Assembly (NCBI GenBank): GCA_965233665.1
Contig: CBDDTG010000028.1
Location: forward strand, 7,281-71,280
DNA from: Bacterioplanes sp965233665
GTDB taxonomy: Bacteria; Pseudomonadota; Gammaproteobacteria; Pseudomonadales; Oceanobacteraceae
DNA length: 64,000 nucleotides
Reading direction: 5' to 3'
Made by a program: the position numbers and the translations under genes. The notes under the pieces are model-generated. The model saw nothing but the letters and a program-made list of their open reading frames with translations. It searched no databases and was not told where the DNA came from. Below are positions 33,396 to 43,046 of this stretch, one piece after another. Positions within the stretch are counted from its first letter, which is position 1; each line of letters starts with the position of its first letter.

Positions 33396-34856
33396 TTATG
33401 CGAAGGTATCTAGCAAAGCATCACTGGATACAGCTGTTGCTGTCGACTCGCTGACGCTGCCGGCTTCGTCACCATCGCCATCAGCCATCCAACCGGATTG
33501 AGCTTGCCCTTCACCACCATCGTTGTGTTGACCGCTTTGTTGGCTGCCCTGTTCCGCCACATCAAATCCGGCCAACGCCAGACCGTTTTCAGCCAGAGCT
33601 TCGCGTAAACGATGTGCATTGGCTTCCAGCGCTTCACGCACCTGCGGGTTTTGCACCTGTACCTGAATACTGGTCTGCTCCTGTTGCACCTGAAGGCGTA
33701 TTTCCATGCTGCCTAGCTCAGGCGGATCCAAGTGAATTCGAGCTTGCTGAACTTCGTCGGCAACCATGGCGACAATACGACTGCCCAGCGCCAGACCCCA
33801 GCCTTGGCGATCCGTTCCTAGATCTAGCCTTTCTCGCAAACGTTCATCGCCGCGCAGCTGATTCAACTCGCGCTTTTCTTGCAGCTCAAACGCATCTTCA
33901 ACCAGAGGATCGTTAAAGCTGATCGTCTCATCTGTGGTCGCAGCCATGGTAGGTACGTTGGTAGACGCGGTGGCCGTCTGAACCTGTGTTTGTGCGGTAT
34001 TGGCTGCTGGGCGTGCCGGTTCTAACTCGAGCGGTTTGGCGCCACTCTCACCCATCATGCGCTCGCCGTCGGACGATTCACGTTGCTGCAGACCTGTTGG
34101 GCGCTCAGCATCTTCCACGGTTGCCTCACCAGCCTCACCTGATGACTGCGCCCAAGTCACAGCAGACTGTGTTTCTGTACTGCCTGACTTAGTTGGCATC
34201 TCGGGGCCAAGGCGTTGTCGATGGCGTGGCTCTGCTAGCGGGCTGACATTCAGACCGGTACCACCAGCAGAGGCAGGAGTCGTTTCTTGCACGCTAGCTT
34301 CGACACTGGGCCGTTGTACACTCACCATGACATCCAAACCGAGTCTTTTATCTTGCTGCTCCTGTGCCTGACTGGTGCTGATATCAGTGTTTCCGGCACC
34401 CGCCGTATCCATCGCCTGCGCTGACATCAAATCGCCATCTATGGGAGTGACGCCTGAGGCTTCGCTGACTGGCTCAGATACAACTAAGGATTGACCGCTG
34501 CGAACTTGTTGCAGCAGATCTTCAACACTGGCCGGCAAGGGTTGTCCCGCCGGCGGCAAAGGCTGATCCGCTTGCTGCTGCCAGCTTTGCCATGCGGCTT
34601 CCAGCTGTTGCCAATCCTGCTCAGACAGTTCACCCGCTAATGATTCTGGCAGAGCCATATCGGCATCTGCCGTCGCGTCAGATAAGGCTTGGGATAAACG
34701 CGCCGCGCCCTCAGGTGTTTCCATTAACTGCTTAAAAAGCTTGGAAAAACGACCATCAGCAGGCAAGCCCTCCGCGCCATCTTGCAAAGACAGAGTGCCG
34801 CCAAGCGACATCAGCAAACCATTTAGCCCAGAGGCCGGACTGCCCGAATGCATCAT
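33396..34856 (-). CDS. fliK: Hook-length control protein FliK
   Basis: A 486-residue secreted ruler protein. The long N-terminal two thirds is low in structure and rich in Ser, Thr, Gln and Ala. The C-terminal Flg_hook domain is clear: HLDPPELGSMEIRLQVQQEQ and VQVQNPQVREALEANAHRLR followed by LREALAENGLALAGFDV. ATG 34856 has AGGAG seven bases upstream. A candidate RpoN promoter precedes it. Confidence 0.92.
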   Translation of the reverse strand: MMHSGSPASGLNGLLMSLGGTLSLQDGAEGLPADGRFSKLFKQLMETPEGAARLSQALSDATADADMALPESLAGELSEQDWQQLEAAWQSWQQQADQPLPPAGQPLPASVEDLLQQVRSGQSLVVSEPVSEASGVTPIDGDLMSAQAMDTAGAGNTDISTSQAQEQQDKRLGLDVMVSVQRPSVEASVQETTPASAGGTGLNVSPLAEPRHRQRLGPEMPTKSGSTETQSAVTWAQSSGEAGEATVEDAERPTGLQQRESSDGERMMGESGAKPLELEPARPAANTAQTQVQTATASTNVPTMAATTDETISFNDPLVEDAFELQEKRELNQLRGDERLRERLDLGTDRQGWGLALGSRIVAMVADEVQQARIHLDPPELGSMEIRLQVQQEQTSIQVQVQNPQVREALEANAHRLREALAENGLALAGFDVAEQGSQQSGQHNDGGEGQAQSGWMADGDGDEAGSVSESTATAVSSDALLDTFA

Positions 34857-34895
34857 GTGAAAACTCCTGAGTCACAAGTCGTGAATGCCGTTACA

Positions 34896-34911
34896 TGCAA
34901 CCGCAAGACCA
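34896..34911 (-). promoter_or_regulatory. Weak candidate RpoN (sigma-54) promoter of fliK
   Basis: TGGTCTTGCGGTTGCA on the minus strand keeps TGG and TTGCA at the right spacing but lacks CAC after TGG. It is the only recognisable element in the 323-base gap 34857-35179 between hptB-like and fliK; a 71-codon leftward ORF there has no support. Confidence 0.4.
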
Positions 34912-35179
34912 GCGATCAATCGCCAGCGCCACAGTTGTCACGGCAAGGCAGCTAACTGCTTAGTGAGCTGCATGAAGAAATCAGCAAGAACTGGGCCAGA
35001 GACTCTATGAACCTTGTACTCAAAATAACGGAGGGTGTGAGAGCACAGCGTTGTTGGATATGGGAAAAGGGGAGTAAAAAAGAGAGGTAACACTGTCGCG
35101 ATCGAAAGCACGGAACCGCGCTCATGCCGAAGGCGATTTACTTGCAAGACCAAGTCATTAACTCGTGATATAGCTGGGT

Positions 35180-35527
35180 TTACTCTTCCAGCATGTTCAG
35201 CAGGAGTTCTTTCACCTGCCAGTACTCTGCTTGTACCTGTTCAAACTGTGCGGGAGCGTGATCCAACTGTTGCTCTCGCCCAGCTTTTTCTAGAGCGAAG
35301 CAGCCGTCTGCCAACACTTGGGCACTGATATTACTGCTAGCACCCTTAAAGCTGTGCGCCAGCTCCCGGATTTCGCCAGCATTCCCCGCGGCGATGGCAT
35401 CTTTCAAGCGTGGCAGCCGCTCTTCAGAGTCGCGAATAAACACCGCGATCAGTTCTGGAAACTCCTCTTCCATCACTTCTTTCAACATTTCTAGTGCTTC
35501 TTCATCAAAATGGCTCGCCAACTCACT
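35180..35527 (-). CDS. hptB: Histidine phosphotransfer protein, HptB-like
   Basis: A 115-residue Hpt four-helix protein with the phospho-His59 in LAHSFKGASSNIS. In P. aeruginosa HptB passes phosphate to HsbR and so tunes the anti-sigma antagonist HsbA; the same three genes lie in the same order here. ATG 35527 has GGGGAAG, which overlaps the hsbR stop, five to six bases upstream. It is the last gene of the eleven-gene block. Confidence 0.85.
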   Translation of the reverse strand, partial: SELASHFDEEALEMLKEVMEEEFPELIAVFIRDSEERLPRLKDAIAAGNAGEIRELAHSFKGASSNISAQVLADGCFALEKAGREQQLDHAPAQFEQVQAEYWQVKELLLNMLEE

Positions 35528-35532
35528 CATAT

Positions 35533-37263
35533 TCACTTCCCCGTTGTTTGTGAATGCGGCCAATCGATAACGGCCTCGACACGATTGCCCTTACCTTGGT
35601 AGCTCAGACGTTGGCAGATCTCGCTCAGCAATGGAATACCACGACCACAATAATGCTTTTGGTTGGCACTGTTGGACTGATCATACTGCGGCAGTGCTTG
35701 ATAATCGAACCCAGGACCGCTGTCCTCGACCTGCAGTATCAAACGACCACTGTGGCCGTCTCCCTCATGTCGCATACGTACTTCGACAAAGCCATCCTCA
35801 AGCTGCTGCAGTTGCTGCTCACGGCGCCGGTAATACTCCATAAAACCTTGCGGGCTGGTTTTTAATGAAGAATCCAACCCTAATACACCGTGTTCAAATG
35901 CATTTGAAAACAACTCTGCCAATACCGTATGCAGCTCGCCGCCCATCACACGAAGGCCAGGCACTTCCATCATCACGTGCATTAACAACGGCAGCGGATT
36001 AAAGTGGCGTAAGGTGTCGGCTTCCATGCGATACACCATATGCCAGCCCACTGGACCAGCCATAGGACCAGCTTGCATGTCTGGCAAATACGCCTCTAAG
36101 GAGCTTTCCTCAGCCATTCGCAACTCGATCAAGGTGGTATCGTCATCTCGCTCACAGCCTGACAGAAACTCATCCAGAGCTGTGTGAATGCCATCAAAAA
36201 TATGATCAATGTTGGCACTGCCATCAAATACCTGAGTGAGTCTTTGCTCGCCAAACATATCGCCGTCTCGATTGCGTGCTTCTAAAATTCCGTCCGACCA
36301 CATCAGCAAGCGATCACCGACCTCCATCGGGTACTCTTCCATGGTATCGTTAAATTGCTCGTTGCTAAGAACACCCAACGGCAAGTTGGTAGACTTCAAC
36401 ACCTGGCGCTCGCCACCATTTGCCCGCAGCAGAACACAATCTGGCACGCCACCCATCCAGATGGAGGCACTGTGGCGCTCAAAACTTAAATCCACCACCG
36501 CTGCACAACAAAAAAATCCGACCGGCAATATGGCTTTTAATTTCAGATTGATTTCTCTCAACACGTCGTGCAGAGCAAAGCCTTTAGCCGTCATTCCATA
36601 GAAAATTTCGGCCATTGGCATAGCGCCAATGGCTGCAGGCAATCCATGTCCAGTGAAATCACCCAACAGCACGTACATGCCCCCGCCCGGCTTACGCGCT
36701 GCCAATAAAACATCACCATTAAAAATAGATAACGGCGATAGCGTGTAGCGAATGTTCGAGGCAGATAAACAGCCCGCATGAGCGACATTATCAAATACGG
36801 CTTTCGCCACATGTTGCTCGTGCAGCAAATGCTCATTATTACTGGCGATGGTGTCACGCTGCTGCTGCAGCGTTTGGTGCATATCGCGCATGCGTGAAAA
36901 GGATTTAATCTTGGCCTGCAGAATAACGCTGTTGTATGGCTTGCTGAGAAAATCATCGCCTCCCGACTCAAGACAGTCAGCAAGGCTTTGTGCATCCGTT
37001 AAAGAGGTAAGAAAAATCAGCGGCACCAGCTCTTCACCCGCCAGCTGCTTGATTCGTCGCGCCGCTTCACGGCCATCCATTTCAGGCATCATGACGTCCA
37101 TCAACACCATTTCAGGACGCTGCTCGTCAAATGCAGAAACAGCTTCTAGGCCGTTGTTGGCCTCGATAACCTCGTGCCCCTGATTGCGGACGATACGGCT
37201 CAGCACCATGCGGTCTGTGCTATTGTCGTCGGCAATCAGAATACGGATGCCGCTCGTTGCCAT
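35533..37263 (-). CDS. hsbR: HsbR-like response regulator with PP2C phosphatase and anti-sigma kinase domains
   Basis: A 576-residue partner-switch protein. Domains in order: receiver (1-~125) with Asp56 in MVLMDVMMPEMDG; a short helical linker; a PP2C/SpoIIE phosphatase (~180-400; LLGDFTGHGLPAAIGAM, MWSDGILEARN, CERDDDTTLIEL); and a C-terminal GHKL anti-sigma-factor-type kinase (~430-570; ELFSNAFEHGVLGL, EDSGPGFDY, GRGIPLLSEIC). HsbR of P. aeruginosa has this architecture and both phosphorylates and dephosphorylates HsbA. It begins seven bases after the STAS gene and precedes the Hpt gene by five. Confidence 0.9.
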   Translation of the reverse strand: MATSGIRILIADDNSTDRMVLSRIVRNQGHEVIEANNGLEAVSAFDEQRPEMVLMDVMMPEMDGREAARRIKQLAGEELVPLIFLTSLTDAQSLADCLESGGDDFLSKPYNSVILQAKIKSFSRMRDMHQTLQQQRDTIASNNEHLLHEQHVAKAVFDNVAHAGCLSASNIRYTLSPLSIFNGDVLLAARKPGGGMYVLLGDFTGHGLPAAIGAMPMAEIFYGMTAKGFALHDVLREINLKLKAILPVGFFCCAAVVDLSFERHSASIWMGGVPDCVLLRANGGERQVLKSTNLPLGVLSNEQFNDTMEEYPMEVGDRLLMWSDGILEARNRDGDMFGEQRLTQVFDGSANIDHIFDGIHTALDEFLSGCERDDDTTLIELRMAEESSLEAYLPDMQAGPMAGPVGWHMVYRMEADTLRHFNPLPLLMHVMMEVPGLRVMGGELHTVLAELFSNAFEHGVLGLDSSLKTSPQGFMEYYRRREQQLQQLEDGFVEVRMRHEGDGHSGRLILQVEDSGPGFDYQALPQYDQSNSANQKHYCGRGIPLLSEICQRLSYQGKGNRVEAVIDWPHSQTTGK

Positions 37264-37269
37264 GATGAT

Positions 37270-37575
37270 TTACTGGATGGAGAACAATTGTTCGAAATTG
37301 GAGATTGTCAGAATTTTGCGGACATCCTGATTGCAGTTAACAATATGAACATCTGAGCTATCTCCGCCTGCATGATCACGCAGCAACAGCAACATGCCCA
37401 GTGCAGAGCTGTCGAGATAGGAGGTTCCCCCGAGATCGACCACAAACCGTTGTGGCTCCGCCGTTTGCTTTTCATAAGCATCACGAAACTCTTGGTGTGC
37501 ACTAAAGTCAAAGCGCCCATCCACCTTAATGGTGAGCTCCTGACCGTTCCCTGAGAGAGAAGCCTGTACTGTCAT
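37270..37575 (-). CDS. hsbA: STAS-domain anti-sigma factor antagonist, HsbA-like
   Basis: A 101-residue STAS protein with the phospho-acceptor segment SYLDSSALGMLLLL (Ser56/Ser57). In P. aeruginosa HsbA, when unphosphorylated, binds the anti-sigma factor FlgM and so frees FliA, and when phosphorylated it binds the diguanylate cyclase HsbD. Neither flgM nor hsbD is in this window. It lies 57 bases after the second cheB. Confidence 0.85.
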   Translation of the reverse strand: MTVQASLSGNGQELTIKVDGRFDFSAHQEFRDAYEKQTAEPQRFVVDLGGTSYLDSSALGMLLLLRDHAGGDSSDVHIVNCNQDVRKILTISNFEQLFSIQ

Positions 37576-37631
37576 TCATCCATCCTCCAAACGGGTGTCG
37601 TACATCATGTTTAGCACATGCGGCAGGTTTG

Positions 37632-38678
37632 TCACTGTTTTCCCGCCGCCAGCTTCAGCATTTTTTGCGCCACCTCAGACAAAGGCACCACCTGCTCCGC
37701 GACGCCTAATGAGACAGCAGCACCAGGCATGCCCCAAACCACACTTGAGGCTTCATCTTGCACCAGAGTCAATGCCCCTAGGGCGTGCAACCTTGCCATC
37801 GCAGCCGCGCCGTCGTTGCCCATGCCGGTCAACAAAACAGCAACCAAAGGCGGCGCAGACTTCAAAGCTGCCAAGCTGTCAAACATCACTTCGACAGACG
37901 GTCGGTGATGATTGACCTTTTCTTCCTGGCTAAGACGACAGAAGACGCCACCATTGCGCGCCTCAAACTGCAAATGATAATCCCCGGGTGCGATGATCGC
38001 TCGCCCTGGCAGTACCTCTAAGCCGTCTTCTGCCTCACACACTTCCAGTTCCAGCGAATGGTTTAAACGCATGGCGAAAGAGCGACTGAACACAGCAGGA
38101 ATATGCTGGGTAATCACAATCGGCGGGCAATGTTTGGGCACCGCCATCAGTACCTCTTTGATGGCCTCTGTGCCACCGGTTGAAGCACCGATGGCGATCC
38201 AGCGCTCGTAGCGCTGGACAGGCACCACCTGAGCTCGCGCTTTAGTGACCTGATGCTGATCCAGCGCCCGCACCCGGGCATGAGCAGCGATACGAATTTT
38301 TTCCTGCAGCTGTCGCGCAAACCGCTGAAATGCTGCCTCACTTTTTATTTGCGGTTTGGCAATATAGTCAACAGCGCCGAGCTCTAAAGCATCGAGGGTC
38401 TCCGGTGCTCCTTGCTCCGTTAACGAAGACACCATCACCACCGGCATAGGCCGCAAACGCATTAAATTTTTCAGAAACTGCAAACCAGTCATGCGCGGCA
38501 TTTCAATATCCAGGGTCAGCACATCCGGTTGCAGCTGTTTTATTTTATCGCGTGCAATAAATGGATCCGCTGCGCTGCCGACCACCTCAATATCGCTTTC
38601 CTCTGCCAACAGTGAAGTCAATAACTGGCGCATGAGTGGCGAGTCATCAACAATTAATACACGAATCACACTAGCCAT
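37632..38678 (-). CDS. cheB: Protein-glutamate methylesterase CheB (second pathway)
   Basis: A 348-residue CheB with a receiver domain (VDDSPLMRQLL, Asp in VLTLDIEMPRMTG) and a methylesterase domain (IGASTGGTEAI, ITQHIPAVFSRSF, LLTGMGNDGAAAM). Its ATG overlaps the cheD stop. It is only distantly similar to the cheB at 18-19 kb, so the two pathways probably have separate adaptation enzymes. Confidence 0.96.
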   Translation of the reverse strand: MASVIRVLIVDDSPLMRQLLTSLLAEESDIEVVGSAADPFIARDKIKQLQPDVLTLDIEMPRMTGLQFLKNLMRLRPMPVVMVSSLTEQGAPETLDALELGAVDYIAKPQIKSEAAFQRFARQLQEKIRIAAHARVRALDQHQVTKARAQVVPVQRYERWIAIGASTGGTEAIKEVLMAVPKHCPPIVITQHIPAVFSRSFAMRLNHSLELEVCEAEDGLEVLPGRAIIAPGDYHLQFEARNGGVFCRLSQEEKVNHHRPSVEVMFDSLAALKSAPPLVAVLLTGMGNDGAAAMARLHALGALTLVQDEASSVVWGMPGAAVSLGVAEQVVPLSEVAQKMLKLAAGKQ

Positions 38679-39331
38679 CAGAATAGATCTATGCTGCCAG
38701 CGGCAGAGGTTGGCACAGAAACTGAGCGCTGGTATTCCTGCTCTCGTTGCAACAGTACATCGTTTTTCATTTGCTTGATCCTCCGCACTTTAACGGCTCC
38801 CGTATCTGGAAAGTACAGAACTTTACGCGCCACTTCTCGCCCCACATCCGCGGCAGCCACAGTCAACCCCTCTTTAGCGATATAGTCGTACGCAAATAAG
38901 ATGTTTCGCTGCCCGACATCGCTCATTGCGGCAATCATTTGTCCACCGCCAAACAGTTTGACCTCCAGATTTTGGCGAGAGCCTCCGCGTTTAAGAATCT
39001 CATTAATAAGGTATTCCATCGCCCAGTTACCATAACGGGACGCATGTGTAAGCGGGTCATTGCCCCAGTTTGTCGTGGAGTGCTCACCTTGCTCTGGTAA
39101 CATAAAATGATTCATCCCGCCGATGCCGCGCACCGTATCGCGGACACAAGCTGATATGCATGAGCCCAATAAAGTCACGACCATTTCACCATGAGCCGAT
39201 ACATAAAACTCTCCTGGCAGTATTTTGGCAGCCCAAACTTTGTGCATACCGTCCCAGTAGCGATTAACGTGGTCAAAACCGGCAGCCGCAGGTGGTTGTA
39301 TTGGGCGAGTGTTCAACTGCGCAGCATCCAT
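38678..39331 (-). CDS. cheD: Chemoreceptor glutamine deamidase CheD
   Basis: A 217-residue deamidase that acts on receptor glutamines. The catalytic Cys is in VVTLLGSCISACVRD and the His in GGMNHFMLP; KLFGGGQMIAAMSDVGQRNI is a further family segment. The start overlaps the cheR stop by one base. No cheD accompanies the motility pathway, so this gene belongs to the second one. Confidence 0.95.
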   Translation of the reverse strand: MDAAQLNTRPIQPPAAAGFDHVNRYWDGMHKVWAAKILPGEFYVSAHGEMVVTLLGSCISACVRDTVRGIGGMNHFMLPEQGEHSTTNWGNDPLTHASRYGNWAMEYLINEILKRGGSRQNLEVKLFGGGQMIAAMSDVGQRNILFAYDYIAKEGLTVAAADVGREVARKVLYFPDTGAVKVRRIKQMKNDVLLQREQEYQRSVSVPTSAAGSIDLF

Positions 39332-40149
39332 CAGTGGATCTTCCGATAAATAGTTTGTCCCAAAGCTTCAAACCGCTGACTGATTCCATGTAAGTTTTCA
39401 GAATGACCTATGAACAGGTGCCCACCTACCGGCAGCATATCGGCTATGCGGTCGAACAGCTGGCGTTGTGTTTCTTTATTAAAATAAATCACCACGTTGC
39501 GACAAAATATGGCATCAAACGGACCATTCATCGGCCATGGCCCGAGTAGGTTTAAGCGTTTGAAGTGCACCATTTGCCGTAACGGGGCTATGACCTGTAC
39601 TTCGCTTGCACTGATGCGCTCGAAATAGCGTTTTTCAAAACCAGCCGGCAAGCTCTCTAAAGCAGAAACCGGATAGCGTCCATGGCGACCTACATCCAAT
39701 ACATTAGAGTCCAAGTCAGTGGCTAGCAGTTTGCAGTCCCAGTTATTTGGCATACCCGACTCTTTCAGCGCCATAGCAATGGAGTATACTTCCTGCCCAA
39801 TTGAGCATCCGGCTGACCACACCCGCAAGCGTTTACGATTTGGCTGCTTTAGTAATTCAGGCAGCCAGCGCTGCTGTAAAAAAGTAAAATGGTGTGACTC
39901 TCTATAGAACGACGTCAGGTTCGTCGTTAAGGCATTGATGAACTCACTGATTTCGTCCTGCAAATGATTACCCAGGTAATCAATATACTGAGAAAAACTG
40001 GATAAACTCCGCGCTCGAATACGCCGAGCAATACGCCCGTAAACCATGTCCTTTTTGTGTTCAGCAAGCACTATCCCTGTGTGCTCTAGGGCTAAGCGAG
40101 CAATGGCGGAAAAATCCGCTTCAGTCATAATAAACTCACGCGACTGCAC
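39331..40149 (-). CDS. cheR: Chemoreceptor methyltransferase CheR (second pathway)
   Basis: A SAM-dependent glutamate methyltransferase of about 272 residues. The N-terminal helical domain (GRIARRIRARSLSSFSQYID, TNLTSFYRESHHF) and the SAM-binding domain (RVWSAGCSIGQEVYSIAMAL, DLDSNVL, FDAIFCRNVVIYFN) are clear. The start could be GTG 40149 (AAGAGG seven bases upstream, chosen) or ATG 40128. It directly follows the MCP, whose C-terminal pentapeptide is of the type bound by CheR. Confidence 0.94.
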   Translation of the reverse strand: MQSREFIMTEADFSAIARLALEHTGIVLAEHKKDMVYGRIARRIRARSLSSFSQYIDYLGNHLQDEISEFINALTTNLTSFYRESHHFTFLQQRWLPELLKQPNRKRLRVWSAGCSIGQEVYSIAMALKESGMPNNWDCKLLATDLDSNVLDVGRHGRYPVSALESLPAGFEKRYFERISASEVQVIAPLRQMVHFKRLNLLGPWPMNGPFDAIFCRNVVIYFNKETQRQLFDRIADMLPVGGHLFIGHSENLHGISQRFEALGQTIYRKIH

Positions 40150-40169
40150 GATAGCACCTCTTGCTACGC

Positions 40170-42500
40170 TTAAAACTCCGCCCACTCATCGTCGTCATCA
40201 CTAACATTAAAGCCTCCAGAGGGTGAGGATTGCGCTTGGCCACTGGCGGCAACGGGTGCAGGATGAGCACGTGGTGGCTGAACAGGTGCGGACAGTTCGA
40301 TATCAAAAAACTCCATCATTTGCGTCATCGATTGAGCTTGCTCCGCCATCGCTTCGCCTGCCGCTGATGCTTCTTCTACCAGAGCAGCATTTTGCTGTGT
40401 CATTTCATCCATTTGTGCAACAGCACTGTTTACTTGATCAATGCCTGCTGATTGCTCACGCGCAGCCGTGCTGATTTCTTGAATCATGGCCGATACGTTT
40501 TCTACCGCAGCAATGATTTCACTGAGGGTATTACCACTTTGATTTACTAGCGAGGTGCCCGCTTCTACTTTATCCACACTGTCGCGGATCAGCTCTTTAA
40601 TTTCTTTGGCGGCACTGGCAGAGCGCTGAGCCAAGTTTCGCACTTCGCCAGCGACCACAGCAAAGCCGCGCCCCTGCTCGCCGGCCCTTGCTGCCTCAAC
40701 CGCGGCGTTAAGTGCCAACAAATTGGTTTGAAAGGCGATTTCATCAATCACGCCAATGATATCGGCAATGCGTTTACTGGATTGGTTAATCTCCTGCATG
40801 GCAACCACGGCTTTGGACACCACTTCGCCACCGGTTTCTGCTTTGTGCCGTGCCGATGTTGCTAGCTCATTAGCGTGTACCGAGTTATCGCTGGTTTGCT
40901 TCACCGCACTGGTCATTTCTTCCATCGATGAAGCGGTTTCTTCCAATGACGATGCCTGAGATTCCGTGCGGCGGCTCAAATCAGCATTGCCTTGAGCAAT
41001 TTCACTGGCGCCGGTAGCAACAGCACCAGCGGCCTCGCGAATACGGCTAATAATATCCGTCAAGCGGTCAACCGTCGTATTAGCGTCCTGTTTAAGCTTA
41101 TCGAATGCGCCTGTGTATTCTGCGTTGATGCGACGATCCAGCTTACCTTGAGCAAGGCCATCAAAAATCCGAATCGTATCGCTCACAACACTATCTGCGA
41201 TGGTCAGCAAACGGTTCAATCCTTCAGCCAAGTTCAGGAAGAAGCCTTCTTTACCTGCCAAATCAATGCGCTGAGACAGGTCGCCGGCTGACGCCGCTTC
41301 CACAATACCGTCAATTTCTCTTTCAGTAGCCACTTCGTAGGTACGATCACGCCATTCGACAATGGTCCCCAGTCGCTCGTCACTGTCGTTATATATCGGG
41401 TTAGCGATGAGAGAAAAGGTGCGGCCACCGACTGTTATCTCTGTTCGATAAGTGTCTTTTAACGCGGCCAACATATGTCGTTGATGTTCAGGATTACGGT
41501 GGAAAGTATCAATATTACAGCCGACGAGGTGCTTGGCATCAAAACTAGGGATATCACGTTTGATGTCTCGTTCAGCATTCGACATCATGTCTTGAACTGC
41601 TTCATTCATGTACACAATAATGCCATCGGTATCTGCAATCATGGCATTGGTCGTAACAACATCCAGCGCTTGTTTTACGCGCGCATTGGCGTCGGCTTCT
41701 GCCTTATTTTTTCTTTCTAAGTTGACGGAGTCCGTCAAGTCCTGCCACTCAACGATGGTACCAACACGTTGCTTCTGTTGATTAAACCAAGGGGTTGCGA
41801 TCAGCGAGAAAATCACACCACCGACCTCGATGCGGGTGTGGTATGGCTCTTTTAAATCGCCAATTAAGCGACGCTGCATCGCCGGATTTTTGTGAAAGTC
41901 ATCTACATTGGTGCCGATCAAGTTAGCCGCAGAAAAGTTAGGCAAAGCGTTGCGGATATCGGCCTCATTTTGTTGCAAAGTTTCTTTTAAGCATTCGTTC
42001 AGATAGACGATGCGCATGTCCATATCCGCCAGCATGATATTAGCTTGGCAAACTTCCAGAGCCTGTACCTTATCGCTGTTACCTGCGTGCTCCTGGACCG
42101 CACTGATCTGCTCGGTCATATCGACTGCCGTCGCTAATATCCGCCAAACGGCTTGTCCGGCAGACCGCACCGGGCTGTAACTGACTTGCAGCCAAACCGT
42201 TTTACCCACGGGTGTTTGAAATGCCTGTAACACCGACTCAGATTCACCTCTCACCAATCTATCCCACAGCGATCGATAGTGCTCACTCTCGGCTTCCTCA
42301 GGCACCAGTAGATGGCGCTGGTGACGATCACGAACGCTGCTCCAATCTGCTCGCAATAGCTCTAAGAAATTACGATTAGCCGCCACCACAGAGCCATCTG
42401 GTGCGAGCTCCATCAGCGCTTGGGAGTTTTCCAACGCATCGTATTTGTATTGAGCCTCTTGTAGGCTGGCTGAATGAAACAGAGAACTGAGTATACCCAT
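40170..42500 (-). CDS. Soluble PAS-domain methyl-accepting chemotaxis protein
   Basis: A 776-residue receptor with no membrane segment. Three PAS domains (~20-130, 148-262, 280-395); the last two look duplicated (GTNVDDFHKNPAMQRRLI and GCNIDTFHRNPEHQRHML). HAMP-like units follow (~396-490), then the long coiled-coil signalling domain with the tip IDEIAFQTNLLALNAAVEAA. The C-terminus ends DDDDEWAEF, matching the aromatic-x-x-aromatic pentapeptide that tethers CheR and CheB. ATG 42500 is preferred (GGAAGA upstream) over 42515. Position between cheW and cheR as in the P. aeruginosa Che2 cluster, where Aer2 sits. Ligand unknown; a heme or flavin PAS is possible. Confidence 0.93.
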   Translation of the reverse strand: MGILSSLFHSASLQEAQYKYDALENSQALMELAPDGSVVAANRNFLELLRADWSSVRDRHQRHLLVPEEAESEHYRSLWDRLVRGESESVLQAFQTPVGKTVWLQVSYSPVRSAGQAVWRILATAVDMTEQISAVQEHAGNSDKVQALEVCQANIMLADMDMRIVYLNECLKETLQQNEADIRNALPNFSAANLIGTNVDDFHKNPAMQRRLIGDLKEPYHTRIEVGGVIFSLIATPWFNQQKQRVGTIVEWQDLTDSVNLERKNKAEADANARVKQALDVVTTNAMIADTDGIIVYMNEAVQDMMSNAERDIKRDIPSFDAKHLVGCNIDTFHRNPEHQRHMLAALKDTYRTEITVGGRTFSLIANPIYNDSDERLGTIVEWRDRTYEVATEREIDGIVEAASAGDLSQRIDLAGKEGFFLNLAEGLNRLLTIADSVVSDTIRIFDGLAQGKLDRRINAEYTGAFDKLKQDANTTVDRLTDIISRIREAAGAVATGASEIAQGNADLSRRTESQASSLEETASSMEEMTSAVKQTSDNSVHANELATSARHKAETGGEVVSKAVVAMQEINQSSKRIADIIGVIDEIAFQTNLLALNAAVEAARAGEQGRGFAVVAGEVRNLAQRSASAAKEIKELIRDSVDKVEAGTSLVNQSGNTLSEIIAAVENVSAMIQEISTAAREQSAGIDQVNSAVAQMDEMTQQNAALVEEASAAGEAMAEQAQSMTQMMEFFDIELSAPVQPPRAHPAPVAASGQAQSSPSGGFNVSDDDDEWAEF

Positions 42501-42529
42501 CGTCTTATCTTCCATTGGTTGATGCTGAC

Positions 42530-43045
42530 TCAGGCATGTCCCGGGTCAAGTTCCGATAAAGAAGGCAGCTCCAAAGGATGGCGACTGGTTAACAAGGAAC
42601 CAACATCCAACAAGATCACCATTTTGTCTTTGACGTTAACTAACCCGCGCAGAAAACCTGAATTATCATCCTGGTTTAAGTCTGGAGGCTGGCGAACATC
42701 ACTGTGTTTGATGGAATAAACATCAGACACAGCATCCACAACGACCCCCATCACTTTTTCGCCCTGATCCGCGCCGACTTTTAATATGATGACAACGGTA
42801 ACAGGGCTGTACTCCACCGCTTTCAGTCCGAAACGGCGGCGCAAATCCATAATAGGTACAATGGTCCCGCGCAGATTAATCACCCCTTGAATGTAGTCGG
42901 GTGCATTTGGGATCGAGGTGGTTTCCTCCCAGCCACGAATTTCCTGCACGGCCAAAATATCGACGCCGTATTCCTCTTCGGCCATTATGAACGTCAAATA
43001 CTGTTGCTCATCACTGGCCTGTACTTCGACATCTTCAGAATTCAT
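42530..43045 (-). CDS. cheW: Chemotaxis coupling protein CheW (second pathway)
   Basis: A 171-residue CheW (YLTFIMAEEEYGVDILAVQE, SIPNAPDYIQGVINLRGTIV, VMGVVVDAVSDV). ATG 43045 has AAAGGG nine bases upstream; an ATG at 43063, inside the end of cheA, would add six residues. It couples the soluble MCP to the second CheA. Confidence 0.95.
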   Translation of the reverse strand: MNSEDVEVQASDEQQYLTFIMAEEEYGVDILAVQEIRGWEETTSIPNAPDYIQGVINLRGTIVPIMDLRRRFGLKAVEYSPVTVVIILKVGADQGEKVMGVVVDAVSDVYSIKHSDVRQPPDLNQDDNSGFLRGLVNVKDKMVILLDVGSLLTSRHPLELPSLSELDPGHA

Positions 43046-43046
43046 A

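Noticed and set aside
34938..35153. 71-codon leftward ORF between hptB-like and fliK
   Set aside because: No ribosome site, odd composition and no recognisable family; the gap is better read as promoter/leader.
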